Origin: Cycas panzhihuaensis
Lineage: Eukaryota; Cycadophyta
Reading direction: 5' to 3'
DNA: 64,000 bases
Assembly (NCBI GenBank): GCA_023213395.1
Contig: CM041465.1
Coordinates: 149,241,741 to 149,305,740 of the forward strand
Made by a program: the position numbers and the translations under genes. The notes beneath the pieces are model-generated. The model did no database searches and was not told the DNA's origin. It worked only from the letters and a program-made list of their open reading frames with translations. Positions 1 through 15,269 of this stretch are shown here, piece after piece (positions within the stretch are counted from its first letter, which is position 1; each line of letters starts with the position of its first letter).

Positions 1-1207
1 CACCTTCTTAAATAGTGACTTGTAGGAGGAAATATACATAAATTAGCCTCTTAGCTTTGTTGTTCCTAGAAAAGAATGTCTAGTCTACAAACTGCAAAAG
101 TGATTATATAGCCTTAAGCAATCACCTCTAGCTTAGTATGTGAAGATTGATGAATACTTTTAGAAGCATAGACTTATTCTCTCATATTTAGATCTAAATA
201 TATATATCAAAACCCACAATGCTTTGATCATTCTAATTTTACTTTATATTGATGATTTAATGATAACTGGTAATGATATAGAGTGGATTACACATCTCTC
301 AGGAGAATTGAACAATAACTTTGAGATAACTAACCTTAGGTTGCTTCAATATTTTCTTAGAATGGAAGTCTGGCATGATCCAAGCCATATTTTCCTTTCA
401 CAGTTGAAATATACAAAGGAGATTCTTCAAAAATTTAGGATAGATGAATATAAACCATCGCCAACTCCTATGGAGATAAGTCTAAAATTGGACATTATTG
501 GGCATGGAAAACCTGTGGATCCTATATTGTAGAGGCAACTTGTGGGGAAATTAATTTACCTCACCCATACTTAATTTGGCATTGCCTATGTTACTAGGAT
601 CTATTTTAGGTTCATGACATAGCTTAAGATTTCATATTAAAAAGTAGTAATTATGTTCCTGAGATATCTTTAGAGCACTCTTCAGTTTGGACTTGATTAT
701 TGTCATGTGAAAAATCCTTTGTTGACATGTTATACTGATGCAGATTAGGTTAGATATAAAGATAGTTATAGATTAACCCTAGACTATTGTTTTAACCTCG
801 ATTTTGCTTTAGTTTCATGGTGTTACAAAGAGTAGGCTAATATCATTCTATATTCAACTAAAGCTAAGTATAAATCCATTGATAATGTAATTGTTGAGGC
901 TATCTAGCTTAAGAGGATTCTTGAAGAGCTTAAAATTAGTCAAACACATGCTACATCACTATTTTGTGATAATCAAAGTGTTCTCAAATTAAACAAGAAT
1001 TTGGTGTTCCATGTTATAACTAAACACATTGAGATTCACCATAACTTCATTGGGGAGCATGTACAGGATCGTGAGATAGATTTGATCTATAAGCCTACTG
1101 ATGATCATATTATAAATATCTTTACAAAAGAACTCTCTCGTGATAAATTAGAAAGGTTTCATCTTGAATTTGATGTTAGAATTAATGAACTCATCATTAA
1201 GGGAGGG
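1..1207 (+). pseudogene. Ty1/copia pol remnant (reverse transcriptase end and RNase H)
   Basis: This is the 3' part of a copia polyprotein; the rest lies left of the window. The reverse transcriptase active-site motif YIDDLMITGND is readable from about 245, followed by the FEITNLRLLQYFL region. RNase H follows with YTDAD near 730, a degraded D(K)DS-type stretch, the CDNQSV-type stretch near 966, the KHIEIHHNFI motif near 1022 and an IFTKEL motif near 1118. Several in-frame stops (for example the TAG at 531 and the TAG inside YTDAD*V) show it cannot make a full enzyme. The reading ends in a purine run (about 1196-1207) that is the polypurine tract before the LTR. In a live element these domains copy the RNA genome and remove the RNA strand. 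Assignment to copia is firm; the lineage within copia is not resolved. Confidence 0.85.
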
Positions 1208-1537
1208 TGATAGAAGAATTAATAATATATTTCAATAATTCATTAAGGATCCACTATATTATATTGATGTAATATTTGTATATAATTTGTATTTATGCTT
1301 CTTTATCATAAAAGGGTTTAGTCATAACTTAATGTTATGAACCTAGGTATGTGTGGGTTTATTTACTCTCAATGTAAAGTTTGTTTAGTGCTAACTATCA
1401 CCTTGCATGATCTTATATTTAATATTCTCAATATGTATTGTAATAGCCTTTTTTGTTCTTTATGCAATGCTTTTTCCATGTAATCTTTATTATGTTATAT
1501 ACTTTTGATATTATAAGTTAATACAAGTAATTTTACA
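1208..1537 (+). repeat. 3' LTR of the copia remnant at the left edge (right end approximate)
   Basis: The segment starts with TGATAG directly after the polypurine tract GGGAGGG, where a copia 3' LTR should begin. The right end is set at the CA in TTTTACA near 1537 because LTRs end in CA, but the 5' LTR is outside the window, so this end is only a guess. Confidence 0.5.
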
Positions 1538-3891
1538 TTGGAGCATTTGTGAGGAATTCAATTGCTTCATGTGTTTATTTATTAAATGCTTTATGGGTGT
1601 GCATGTGTCTTGAACCTAGGCTAAAACTAGGTAGACCTCTTTGCCTTTCAATGAGGAACTCCATGACAAGGGTGATAATTATTAGAATAACCTTATTCCC
1701 CTTGTTGGAGGTGGGTGGAAGGAAATATAACCTAGTATAGCCTAGACCTAGTCTTATTAGAATATGTGTTAATGTTTTAATGGGCTTTTTTATTATACTT
1801 ATTACTCATCCATAAGATGGTAGGGATGTCATTCTCTCCCTAATTTTTCTTTTTTTTTTTAACAACATGTACATAATATTTTCTATTTAATAAAGCACCT
1901 ATTTTTAATAGGAGAAAAAAACCACTTGCATCTCCCATCAATATCTCTCTTTACATAAAAGAGTTATCTTAGCTAAGCATTCCAGCTTATGATCTCTTTA
2001 TAGAAATATTATATCATCTTTTCCTATTGTAAGGGTATTTATTAACTTGATTCTATATTAATCATACCTTTTATCATACTAATAGCCCCAACTAGACCTT
2101 CATGACTAATTAGACTAATATTTACACATAAGAAGAGATAATTAGTAAGAAATATATGTGATTATTTATATTCAAAATCAACAAGAAAAAATATTATATT
2201 AATCTTACACCCGTGTTCCCTAATGGAGTAACACTAAATTTAACTCTAGTCCATCATAGGGTTTTCCTATCAAGTCACCTATCAATTAATATAAACTAAG
2301 TTATCCACTTAATTAACAACCTTGTAATACTATGACATAGACCCATGGTTACAGAACCTATACCAATAACCACACATTAGTTAGTTTGAGGTAAACTAGT
2401 TGATATGGTCAGTCTATCAACTAGCTTAATATGTAGAGTCCTCTTAAAGGCAATATGACATAAGAACCAAGTAATAAGACAACATAGTTTTAAGGTTACT
2501 ATCCATTTCAATAATTAATGATATTAGCATAAGATTTATAACATACTTTAAAGTGCTTCCCAAATGAATTTTCTATAACTTATTACAACCTATAAATGCC
2601 TCTGTCTATAATTTATTAGATATCATTTTTATGAAATAATCTTATAAGTGAAAATCAGCTTAAAATGGTCTATACTTAGATTTGTATACTTTGAGTTATT
2701 ATATAATCTTATATAACTATATGTTTTTTAACCTTTTCTCGCTTATGTGGTAGGGTAATAAACTTCAACTAATCCTAAACTTTAAATAGAGTCATTAGTA
2801 TTACTTAGCCATATTTTACTTTCTATTTAAGTGGTTGCATATAGATAATGGCTTGCTTTTGTAATTTTATACCCCATATTCCTCTTATTTATGGGTGATT
2901 CTATCAATGATTCTAAAGAGTATATGAAGATCATTCATAGTTATTCATACTCAAAGATGAAGCTAAACAATTATTATATGCTCTAGTAATAGTAATTCTC
3001 AAATTTATAGTGTTATAGCTAATAGTTCATCCATGGGCATGGATGGTTTTGAGCTAGATTAAATACCGCTTATGCATTCCCTTTATCTATCACTTATTCC
3101 ACATAGTTTTCCTCATAACCTATCTTTAATATGCCTTACATTCTTTATATTATACATTATCTGCTTCATATTTAACATATAATTTCCATATCATCCTTAC
3201 ATTAGTCAAGATAAGTGTAGGGTGATTAAATCCTTCTTAGAATCCCAACCTCCTCATATTATATTTCTATATTATTATCCACAAAACTTAGAGGTATCCA
3301 AATCTATTTTTAGAATGAGATTCCTTTCTATCCTAGGAGATTTCTCCCTCTACATTCCATAAAGGGTATCTCTCATCTATATGGGATAATATTCAAACAT
3401 TTTTATATAATTTTATTTGCATCTAAATAGGATTTGATCCATTGTTTTAACATTCTTTTCACATTACTATAACTATGTATCTCCAATGTTACACCTAAGT
3501 AAATTTCCCCATTTTTTTTTCCAAAACCATACTAAAGGATGGCATGAGGAATTAAAGCTAAATTTTATCCAATGAATCCTCTTATAATAGGTTTTATATT
3601 ATGTAAACACAATAATTAGAGGCAATATAAAACTTAAAATTAGTGAGGTTTTTATTATTCTACACTTATACTAGTTGAGTTATACAACTAAATAAAAAAT
3701 ATTTTCTTTTCTTTTTTTTCCTTTTGAGTTGGAATTTTATAGTAACAAACTAATCTATACAACTTAGTCCCTATTATATTGTACTAATTCCACTACATGA
3801 GTTAAGACCTTTAAGTGAGCCAAGTCTAGTATTAGCCAATCCTATATGTTAGTGCAATATAACATGTATATTATAACCAATGACACTATGC

Positions 3892-3917
3892 CTCCCCCCC
3901 CCCTCACCCCCCCCCCA
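3892..3917 (+). repeat. Interrupted poly-C tract
   Basis: A run of cytosines with one short interruption (CCCCCCCCCTCACCCCCCCC-like) stands out in an AT-rich setting. This is a low-complexity tract; such tracts are also frequent sites of sequencing and assembly error. Confidence 0.8.
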
Positions 3918-4150
3918 CTCCACCCAAAGTCCTACCATTACTTAAATTAGGATTCTATATAACAAGTCACTAAGATCAAGGTCTTTCATTACTTTGCTCT
4001 AAAATAGAATCTCTTATACCTAATAGCCCATTTGATTAATCATATGGTTAATCTCCTTCTATTTTACTTAAAGCCTATTTCACTTCATTGCCTTATTTAT
4101 TTATGTGTAGAATGATATAAACACAATAACACTAGTAGATAATCAAATAT

Positions 4151-4174
4151 TAGGTGCCTTATATTAGGCACCTA
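4151..4174. repeat. Short inverted repeat
   Basis: TAGGTGCC at 4151-4158 is answered by GGCACCTA at 4167-4174 across an 8-base AT spacer. It could form a small hairpin; no flanking element was recognised. Confidence 0.5.
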
Positions 4175-4757
4175 GTGGTAATTTATTTTTCACATCTATT
4201 AGTCTCATCTAAATGTATCATATGGTTATTTTTTATCAAGATTGATGCAATGATTGTAAGTCATAATTAAGAGTATGGTATAATATTATTAATGGTATCT
4301 CTAAATACTTATTATGATCTAACTTCTTCATTGATTATACTAACTATTACAAGTATTATGAGATCATGATTCACTTTCCATTATAATGATAAGTTATATT
4401 TTATATTTGCTTGCAATTATGAGATATATCCATATTTGTATGACCCATCTTTATTATATTTAATATATAAGGTTTGGACCTATCCAACTATTATCATAAT
4501 TTTGTATCTCATGCTTACTTTGCATTTCCTAGCCACTCATCGATATTGATTATATACTCCCTATTTATAGAATCTAGTAGTTATATCAGTAATATATTAT
4601 TAACTAATAACCATAGATTACTAGTATTTTTAATAGCAATAACTAATAAATACTTTTACCTACCTAATCTAGAATAAATTGTGATGGATTAGCCCATCTC
4701 TAGATTTTGCATCTTCAAGGACTCTATTAGTAGTGGGTATTAAATTAACATTCGAAA

Positions 4758-5081
4758 TATTAGAATATGTTAATATACCAATTAATGTAAAGTGGACTTA
4801 TTTATGTGCCTAATATGTAGGTGGAATATTCTCGAGAGTGGCAAGCCAACAAATGTAATTATAATTATATTTGGGTACTTTAGATCTATAAATATAGATC
4901 AAAGATCATCCTCGTGTAGAACATTATATTGTCGAAAATGTAAGTAATATTATTTAGTGGATTTTCACCCATAAGGATTTTCCATGGTAATTTGATGTCC
5001 CATGTGCATGACTTTTGTTGTGATCTACCTAATGTGAAAGATCCTATTGACCTTGTTTACTTACATTTATGTTTCTCAACA
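4758..5081 (+). repeat. 5' LTR of the 4758-9024 copia element
   Basis: It aligns from end to end with 8702-9024. The terminal TG has become TA here and the right end is CA, immediately before the primer-binding site. A TATA-like element lies in the palindromic stretch GATCTATAAATATAGATC near 4883-4900. Confidence 0.85.
4883..4900 (+). promoter_or_regulatory. Palindromic TATA element in LTR
   Basis: GATCTATAAATATAGATC is a near-perfect palindrome around TATAAATA inside the LTR. Closely related versions occur in the other three LTRs of this family (near 8829, 10756 and 14350), so this is the likely core promoter. Confidence 0.5.
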
Positions 5082-5093
5082 TGGTATCAAAGC
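5082..5093 (+). other. Primer-binding site (initiator tRNA-Met type)
   Basis: TGGTATCAAAGC directly follows the LTR end. It differs by one base from TGGTATCAGAGC, the usual plant site complementary to the 3' end of initiator tRNA-Met, which primes minus-strand synthesis. Confidence 0.85.
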
Positions 5094-5580
5094 TTGTAGG
5101 TTGTTCACATGCAAAGGATTATTATTGGATGGTCTAATCATTGGTGCCAAGTCATGTTGGCTTGCCTTGAGTGGATTGGCATGTTCGACAACCCTGCAGA
5201 GCTACCACAGAGGTGCAAATGATTGTTGGAGGATCTTAGTAGCCTTCTATCTTTGTTTGGAGGTATTCTAAGCCCTAGGTGTGCGAATGAGTATGCATTC
5301 TTGGTTACTCTGTTGCCAGTTATTTAAGGCCAGTTTGAGCCTATTGAAGCTGTTGGATCCCTATTTGATGATACTGTTAATTTTTCAAAGCTCTAGAGGT
5401 GTTTTTGATCAGTTCTAGAGGTGTTTAAGGCTGCCCATACATAGAGAGAAGCTATGCATGATATTTGCCAACTCTCTATTGCTAGTAGGAGAGTGTAGAG
5501 CCTTTGTTGAACTATTATAGCACCCATAATAAAAAATACAGTCAAATATAAGATATACTTGTTGTAATATATATTTTTTG

Positions 5581-5583
<3 letters not shown>

Positions 5584-5640
<57 letters not shown>
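5584..5640 (+). repeat. (CT)n microsatellite
   Basis: An uninterrupted TC/CT dinucleotide run of about 57 bp inside the copia interior. The arginine-glutamate repeat ORFs read across it on the minus strand are artefacts of the repeat. Confidence 0.98.
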
Positions 5641-5647
<7 letters not shown>

Positions 5648-6920
5648 GCCATCCCATATGAAATATTGACATCGTATATTAATATAGCCTGCCTAATAAT
5701 ATTTTTTGCCGTCACATGATGCAATCCTATTTGCCTACTTGATTTATATATGCAGCCATCATTTGATATATATTAATCACCCATGTGATATATTATATGG
5801 TATCACATTGATATATTCTATGATGCCCTATATATATAATATTAATTGCCCATATATACTGTTTTAGTGTTTGATTTTAATTTGCTAAAGTTTGTGTGAT
5901 ATATTTTAATTCCCAGCTACTAAATCTAATTTTGCCCATTGTATATTAGATTGGCATGAATATTCTACATCGTCTAGTCATCTACATCACCTAGATGATT
6001 GTATGTAGTCTATTGATTTCATTTTAGTAACAAGTTATGATTCATTTCATCCCAACTCATATTAATGTATTCAATATCTGTGATATGCAATTTGCACCAT
6101 ATATATTTGCCATTGTATTTAAGAAGTCACCCATTGATGTTAGTATATTTGTTCGCAGTTGTTCATGTGATTAATCTATTATGGAAAGCTTACATATATG
6201 ATTTTTTAAATATATTTTATTAAGTTGTGATTTAATATGTTAAAGGAACCATTTCATAATGTCACTTTTGATTTATGTTAATGAAACTCACCATTGATAT
6301 ATGTTTATAATAGATGCCCTTTTTCATGAAGATTCTTTATACTTTGATTTTATTTCAAAGTTATATGATCTTATGAAGTTGTTAGTCACCTTGTTTTATG
6401 GGTGAAGATCACTATTGATACAATTAGTGTTTCTTTGATGTTTTGATACCCACTTGTTTATATACCTTGCCATCATTTGATGCCCCCTTTTGGTATCTAT
6501 AATTTTGGCATTTTGATGAATGTATATACTTCTCTAAAGTGGCACAAATATATTTTATAAGGCTTCAATTTTTGGTGATCTTTTGGTGACAATGAGGTGA
6601 TATGATCCTCTCTAAGTGACTATTGGTGATTTGAAGTGCACCCTTGGTGATTGTTTAATAGTAATTGAGTGCTTTCTTGCATGTATTTTACACAAAAAGT
6701 TAATGGGTGACATAGGACAATGTTTGAGGCTCTCTTGTATGTGTTGTACATGTGAGAGTGAGATCGGTGATGGTGGCAATTTGAGGAGAAGAGAGTGCAT
6801 TAAGCACACTTTATTGTGGGCAAGAGAGGATGGGCAAGATGAGATGTCAAGTTACCTCTTTGAATGTGGTTTATATAAGAGAGGACTGAGGGTGAGTATG
6901 AGGGCAAGAGATGGCTAAAG
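5641..6920 (+). repeat. Degenerate short-motif spacer in deleted copia
   Basis: The interior has no coding signal but keeps returning to GCCCAT or CACCCAT next to TGATATATTAAT-like runs (for example near 5760-5860, 5930 and 6130). The minus-strand sister element shows the same kind of recurring motif at about 13000-13560. It reads like a decayed short-unit repeat array specific to this family. Confidence 0.4.
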
Positions 6921-6981
6921 AAGGGCGAGATAGTGAGATATCTTAGTTGCAATATGATGCAAACTCTATTATTACTAGTTA

Positions 6982-7136
<155 letters not shown>

Positions 7137-8479
7137 AAAATGAGTGTGTTTATTCATGTATATTTGAGTTTTGTTACATTATATATATATGAGGTGATGA
7201 AGTTTAGAATTTTCTTGTATCAGTGGTTGTCAGTTATGATGGATCGTTATACTTTGGCTAGTTGGACTGATGATAGCATGAAGGTTTATGGCCTATTTTG
7301 ATGTTAGTTCAATATGTATGCATACCTGAATAAGTATAATATAGAACCAAGATAATATGTTTATAAAATTGAAAGTGTAAATGGAAAGGTCTATGGTGAG
7401 AAGCCTTAAATTTAACTTTGCCTTTGTCATGGTATGAAATGAGAGATGGTTGTCTCATATACCCCTCTTAAGTTGCATTATAATAGGTACCATGATGAAG
7501 ATAAGGAGTTTTGTTGCATGTTAGTGTTGGCCTCCTATGTTTTAATGGTAGAAGTTATAGCAAACAAGTATTGGGATCCATTATTGTGACTGTTTGTGGC
7601 ATATATTCCCCTCATGTTTTGTGTTTGGACTAGTCAAAAGCCTTCCATTTATTTCTTTGGTGCATTAGAGTGTACACATCTTATATGAAGATCTCAACAG
7701 TATATTGTAAGAGTTTTAAGCCTATGGGTTATTTAACTTTTAAATAATATGATCTATAGGGTAATGCATTGTGATTAGTCTAGATGTCAAGAATTTATAA
7801 CATATCATGTTGAGTGTCATCTAATTATAGGTTTTATCCTTCATTAGTTTATTTTTTCCAGTCATTTTTCAACAAATGTGGAGGTTTATTTGCCTAACAT
7901 TGTATTTGAGATGGAAGTAGGATCAAGTGGAAGATTGATGATGAGGAGCTATTAGTTGAAGAGACATGGATTGTAACCCCATGTTCCATTGATGGTTGAA
8001 GACCTACAAGATGATTGAAAGATCATGGATCAACATGCCAATCAAATCTTGAAATAGACAACAATATTTAAATGAGTGAAGATTCATAATTGAGAGTTAT
8101 ATTGGAGAGTGTTGTGTGGGATTTGGGTTCCTTATCTTTAAGGAAAGAACTTGGTCAGTTTGCAAGTTGGGAAGACTTGTTGCATAGAAGTTTCTAGCAA
8201 GAAGAAGGATTCAAGTATGAGGAGACATTGTGCACCAATCTGTATGTTTATTAGTCCATTTGATCCTTACTTTAGCATCTTCAGATAATTGGGTGTTATA
8301 TCAAATGAATGAGATATTAGCATTCATTAATGAAAACTTGAAGAGGAGATTAACATAGCTTAAGTGGTTCAACCTCTTAGTTTAGTTGAAGGAATATGGC
8401 TAAGTTATATGGACAAAGTGTGAGGTGCGAGAGAGAGTTGTATGGTTGCAAGGTCTATTAAAGCATTTCCAAGGAATCG

Positions 8480-8592
8480 AGCATATACGAGGCATAACAC
8501 CATTACATATGAGTGAAGATTAGATCATGGAAGATGCAGGTTGAAGATTGTCCAAGTGGAGATTGACTTGTGGACATGTCCACCAAGCTCAA
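8480..8592 (+). pseudogene. Relic of copia RNase H C-terminus
   Basis: A reading near 8490 gives TRHNTI, the counterpart of the copia KHI/RHNTI motif. Reading 8546-8590 gives a CPSGD..LVDMSTKL series that corresponds to the ADIFTKxL motif ending copia RNase H. One stop sits inside the motif and a frame change separates the two parts. The sister element at 11014-11058 (minus strand) shows CPSGDQFEDLFTKL without a stop, which supports the call. It shows the family descends from a coding copia element rather than being non-coding from the start. Confidence 0.6.
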
Positions 8593-8701
8593 ACTAAAGA
8601 TCGCTATATCGACGCTTATGCATATTGGGTAAGGTTATCCTTGAGAGGGGATCTATTCCTAAGGATAAACTTTATTACCCCATATTTATATTAAGAAGAG
8701 A

Positions 8702-9024
8702 TGTTAGAATGTATTAATATACTAATTAATGTAAATTGGGCCTATTTATGTACCTAAAATATAGGTGGAATATTCTTGAGAGTGGGGAGTTGATGGATGT
8801 AATTGTAATTATATTTGGGCACTTTAGATCTATAAATATGGATCAAAGTCCATCCTTATGTAGAAGATTAGATTATCAAAATATGAATAATATTATTTGG
8901 TAGGTTTTCACCCATAAGGATTTCCCACGACAATCTAATATCCTATGTGCGTGATTTTTGTTATGATCTGCCTGATGTGAAAGATCCTGTTGATCTTGTC
9001 TGCTTACATTTATGTTTTCCAATA
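8702..9024 (+). repeat. 3' LTR of the 4758-9024 copia element
   Basis: It starts TGTTAGAAT after a purine run and ends near CCAATA, aligning with 4758-5081. The terminal CA has mutated to TA. It carries the same central palindromic TATA region. Confidence 0.85.
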
Positions 9025-10559
<1,535 letters not shown>

Positions 10560-10879
10560 TATTAGAGAACACAAAATATCCAAACAGGATTATAGGAATC
10601 ATTTATGAACACATTAGACTCAAGAGAATATGCACATAGGACACCATATTTGATGTGGGAACCCTTACAGGAAAAACTCACAAGAAAATAATATAATATC
10701 ACATTTTTGGCAAATCTAAGCATATAACTTTATAATGGATCTTAGATATATATTTATAGATCACAAGTATCTCAAATATACGTGAATTACATATGTTGGA
10801 TCATTACATCATAATCTCAACATTATCCATATATTATTCACACATTTAATATTAGTCAATATGTAGTACCTTTCTAACA
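10560..10879 (-). repeat. 3' LTR of the 10560-14482 copia element
   Basis: It aligns with 14163-14482. On the minus strand it starts TGTTAGAAAGG after the polypurine tract; the far end has mutated from CA to TA. Confidence 0.85.
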
Positions 10880-11013
10880 TCCCCTCTTAATGTAAACATG
10901 GGGTCTTGAAGTCTTCTTAAGGGTTTGGTTTATCTTTATCCTTACCGATAAATCCCCCCTCAAGGATAACCTCTCCCAATATGCACAAACATTGATGAAG
11001 TGATCTTTAATAA

Positions 11014-11110
11014 GAGCTTGGTGAACAAGTCCTCAAATTGATCTCCACTTGGACAAACTTCTACTTACATCTTCCCTGATCTAATCTACTCTCAAATACA
11101 ATGGTGTTAT
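11014..11110 (-). pseudogene. Copia RNase H C-terminal relic
   Basis: On the minus strand, positions 11058-11014 read V-CPSGDQFEDLFTKL, matching the copia ADIFTKxL ending. The preceding RHNTIVFESRLDQGR-type stretch (about 11110-11066) is in another frame. The rest of pol is absent. Confidence 0.65.
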
Positions 11111-14100
11111 GCCTCGTATGTATATGATTCCTTAGTTGTGACTCCAATAGTCCCTACAACCATACAACTCTCTCTCTACACTAATACTTAGTCCATAAAA
11201 CTCAAGCATTTTCCTTTAAATAAACTAAAATGTTAAGCCACTTGAGCCATATGAATCTCCTCTTCAAGTCTTTGTTTAAGGAATGCTGACATAATATGAC
11301 TCCTAACTATTTGAAGCTAATAAAGGAAGGATCAAGCAAGCTAATAATATAGAGATTGGTGCATGATGTCTCTACATATATAATTCATTCTTTTTGCTTG
11401 AAATATTACATAATAAGCTTTGCTAACTTGCAAATTGACTAGGTTCCATGAGGGAGGTAAGGGACCCAAATCCTATATATATCACTCCTCTATCAATGTA
11501 GCTCTTTATTGTGAATCTTTGTATATTGGAACATTGGTATTTATCATGAGCTTTGACTAACATGTTGATCCTTATTCTTTAATCATCCTATAGCCCTTCA
11601 ACTATTAATGGAACATGGGTTGTAATCTATATCTCCTCTTGCAATGACTCCTCATTATAAATCTTTCACTAGGTCTTACTTTCATCTCAAATATAATGTT
11701 AGGTAAACAAACCTCCATACTTACTAAACCATGGATTAAAAATGGTAAGAAATGAAGGATAAAACTTGTATTTAGATGGCACTTAGTATGATATGCGAAT
11801 AACTCTTCAACTTAACATCTAAACTAATCATAATACTTTCCCCTTGTAGATCATATAGCTTGTAAACTTTGTTTCACAAATCCCATTCACTTCAAACTCT
11901 TGTAATTCTATTATTGTTATATTCATCTAAGATGTATGCACTCTAATATACCTCAAGAATAAAATAGAAGGTTTTTTCTTGGTCCAACACAATACGGGGG
12001 ATATACTATGAAAAACTTTAATAGGGTACCTAATAAATAACTATCACAATATCTTCTGATAATAAAACATAGGAGATAAAATCTTATTATGCACCAAACA
12101 CCTCCTCATTTACATCATGGTACCTACAACTTAATCTAAATGGGGTACATGGGACAACAAACTCTTGTATCATACTATGATAAAGGATGAACTAATTTTA
12201 AGGCTTCTTGTAATAGACCTTTCCATTCACATTTTAATTTTATATAATTACACTATCAGTTATATATCAAACTTGTTTAGATATATACACACATTGAACT
12301 AACATCAAATAGGCCATAAACCCTCATGCTAACATCAGTCCAACCACCCAAAGTATAGCGATCCACCAACACTGATAACCACTTATATAAACATGTCAAT
12401 AACCAATAAATTCTAAACATCTTTATCACATTCATCTAATAAAAAAGAACTCTGATATAACTAAATAAACACACCATCACTTTATAATGAATAAATCATA
12501 CTTGCATATAATATTGTGCAATGATCCATAACTACTCAACAAAGTTTACATATCTTGTAGCTTAGGTATCTCTATCATGCCTTTCTCTCGCGCTTCTATC
12601 AATCAATAAATACATACTAACATTAATAGCTTTTGCCCAAAATATGCCCATTCTTGCCCCTTATCTCTCATTAAATATACCCTTATATTGCCTCATATCA
12701 CTAATAGAGTTCCTAATACTCTCACATTACCATTAAAAATATTTCCTTATCATGTCTTATATCACCATTAAATCACAAAGAATGAAGCCTTATACCACTT
12801 TCAATATCAATACTTTGTATCTCATTGTATTATATCAATAAATATGATTAAATATATCAAGGCTCCTTACAATTGATATTAGATTAATATATCCTTCTTC
12901 AAGAAAGGTGATTCAATTAAAGTATTACTCTTGATATATTAAAACAAAGTATTAAGAAGTAACTTGAAGTGACAATTCAATATATTGATGAGAAAATATA
13001 TAGTATATGACTTATATTTAATATACCAATGTAATTTATAAAGGTGACAAATGGCAATCAAATGGAAACTAAATATTATATTGATTTGAGCTACTTTATA
13101 AAATCAAAATCAATATAAAATAAGGGCAAACTTCATATAATATTAATGCCACTTAATAATATCAACAGTTGAAATCATCATGCAATATTAATATGGATGA
13201 CTTGAATAATATTAATCAAATGGTTAAATATATAAATCACACATCACAATATATTATTCAGATGGGTGACAGGCAACTACAAAGTATTAATGTCTGAATA
13301 AATATCATAATGCAAATAAAAAATATTCATGGCTATGAAATTAATATTCATCAAATGTAGGGTCGGGTGATAGATGAATATCAACCAAATGGGCGACCTT
13401 AATATATTTACTAGTCAATAATATTAAACATATAAATGAGTGATGCCATTATCATCATGTAATAATAAAATATGGGCAAGAATACCATAATTATAACTGA
13501 TCAAATTTATCTTCAAAAATTAGTGATAACTTTATTAAAATATATATGGGTGATTAAAATAAATCATTCAGCATACCTTTATAATTTTTTATAAATAATG
13601 CATGGATTTGTTGTGATCACCAAGATTTTTTATCTTTTTTAAGGGCTCTACAACTATCTACAGCTACGTACATGGCTTCTCTCCCTACATGAGTGTCCTA
13701 TATTACTGCTCATTATGACCTCCATGCAATCCTAGGGCATCAACACTTCATGAGGGCTACAATCAATCACTCCACGGGTGGCTACACCTCTTAAATCAAC
13801 TACAAACTTAGTGACACACATGTATAATTAGATCTGACACTTTCAAGAGGATTAAAATGGTCACCACTAGTTGGTAATTGAGTAGCCAGGGTTGCATATT
13901 AAAAATAAGGGCTCCAACATTAGCCCAAACTAAAACATGACCTTCTACTTGTTTGCACATCTTTATAGGCCATCAAATTCCTACAAAGCATAAGAGGACA
14001 TGCTTTAAGATCTGTATATAATCATTTGCACCTCTGTGGTAGTTTTCTTGGTCATCGAATAAGCTAATTCTTAAAGAATGAGCCAGCATGACCTGGCAAC

Positions 14101-14150
14101 TAACAAATAGATGATCTAGATAATAAACACCTGACTATACACCTTTCATT

Positions 14151-14162
14151 GCTTTGATTCCA
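14151..14162 (-). other. Primer-binding site (initiator tRNA-Met type)
   Basis: The minus strand reads TGGAATCAAAGC right next to the LTR end. It is a slightly mutated form of the initiator tRNA-Met site. Confidence 0.75.
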
Positions 14163-14482
14163 TGTTAAAGAATACAAAATATATAAATAGGATTATAAGA
14201 ATCATTTGTAAACATATTAGACTCAAGAGAAAATACACACGAGATACCAAATTTGACGTGGGAACCCTTATAGGAAAAGCCCACTAGAAAATAATACAAT
14301 ATCATATTTTTGACAAATCTAAGTGTGTAACTTTATAATGGACCTTAGATCTATATTTATAGATCACAAGTGTTTTGGATATACATGAATTACATTTGTC
14401 AACTTATTACATCATAATATCAATATTATCCATACATTATCCACATATTTAACATTAGTTTGTATGTAATACCTTTCCAACA
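14163..14482 (-). repeat. 5' LTR of the 10560-14482 copia element
   Basis: It keeps TG and CA at both ends and contains GATCTATAAATATAGATC near its middle, matching the TATA palindrome of the plus-strand relative. Confidence 0.85.
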
Positions 14483-15264
14483 ATGTATATGTTTACCAAT
14501 AGGTGTGTCTATAGTATGCAATAAAATATCTTTTAATAAAGATCTTTGTCTTTTTCTACTACATCAATTTATTTTCTATAGTAATCCAAAATAAACCAAT
14601 ATATTCCTTTATATTACTTCCTTAGTTAGAATCAATCAAATAAAGCATACAAAATAAATCAAACATGATATGAAAATGGATTTTACCCAATTTATTACTA
14701 CTTCCACTTGATGATGAATAAGTATTTGAGTGTTCCTTCTCTTTTCAACCTTTTATTTCCTATAAAATAATACTAAAAGGATGTTGATAAATATATTCTA
14801 ACATTAAAACAAATATATAAAGGTAATTAGGGATTCCCTCAAGATTAGGATAGGGCTATATGAGTACACTTTATAGTCACTTCAAAGCAATGCATAAGAT
14901 AGGAAAATAAGAAAAGTGAAAGGAACCAACAATTATGTGGGAGTGAGAGAAAATAATCAAGCAAATAATTTATAAGATAGAAAATAAAAGAAAATAAAGA
15001 GGGAGAAAAACTAATAAATAGTACTATTGGGATGCTGTCAAAATAGTTAATATTATAAAATATCTATGAGACTATCATGGTGATACCATAAAAGTCATAA
15101 AGCAAACACTTGGCATAGTGTATACAATACTGTGAAAATCTAATGTAAGATTTGCAGTTATATTATAGATGTCCTATGGAAGACATATGGTATGGTAAAG
15201 TAATATTATAAATTATCATGGAAGGTCTATGATGATATCATAGAAAATAAATAGAAAATATATA
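14483..15264. other. Spacer between copia elements, no gene seen
   Basis: About 780 bp of AT-rich sequence without readable protein motifs. Confidence 0.5.
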
Positions 15265-15269
15265 GTATG

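Larger units (their letters stand above)
1538..4757. other. AT-rich stretch with no gene seen
   Basis: About 3.2 kb of AT-rich sequence. Its open frames are short and show no domain I recognise. It contains an interrupted C tract at 3892-3917 and a short perfect inverted repeat at 4151-4174. It may be old transposon debris, but no LTR, terminal repeat or protein motif could be recognised. Confidence 0.5.
10560..14482 (-). mobile_element. Internally deleted Ty1/copia element, minus strand
   Basis: Two direct repeats of 320 bp (10560-10879 and 14163-14482) bound a 3.3 kb interior. Read on the minus strand, TGGAATCAAAGC (14151-14162) is the primer-binding site after the 5' LTR, and AAGAGGGGA (about 10880-10888) is the polypurine tract before the 3' LTR. 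Flanks ATGTG (10555-10559) and ATGTA (14483-14487) match at 4 of 5 positions, consistent with a target duplication. The interior shares stretches with the element at 4758-9024, including ACCACAGAGGTGCAAATGAT just after the primer site. Only the RNase H end is recognisable as coding, so it needed another element's proteins to move. Confidence 0.85.

Noticed and set aside
5415-5724. Arginine-glutamate repeat ORFs on the minus strand
   Set aside because: They are the translation of the (CT)n run at 5584-5640 inside a non-coding copia interior.
6612-6918. Overlapping ORFs on opposite strands of 65 and 100 codons
   Set aside because: They lie in the non-coding core of a deleted copia element, with no domain and no matching frame in the sister element that I could read.
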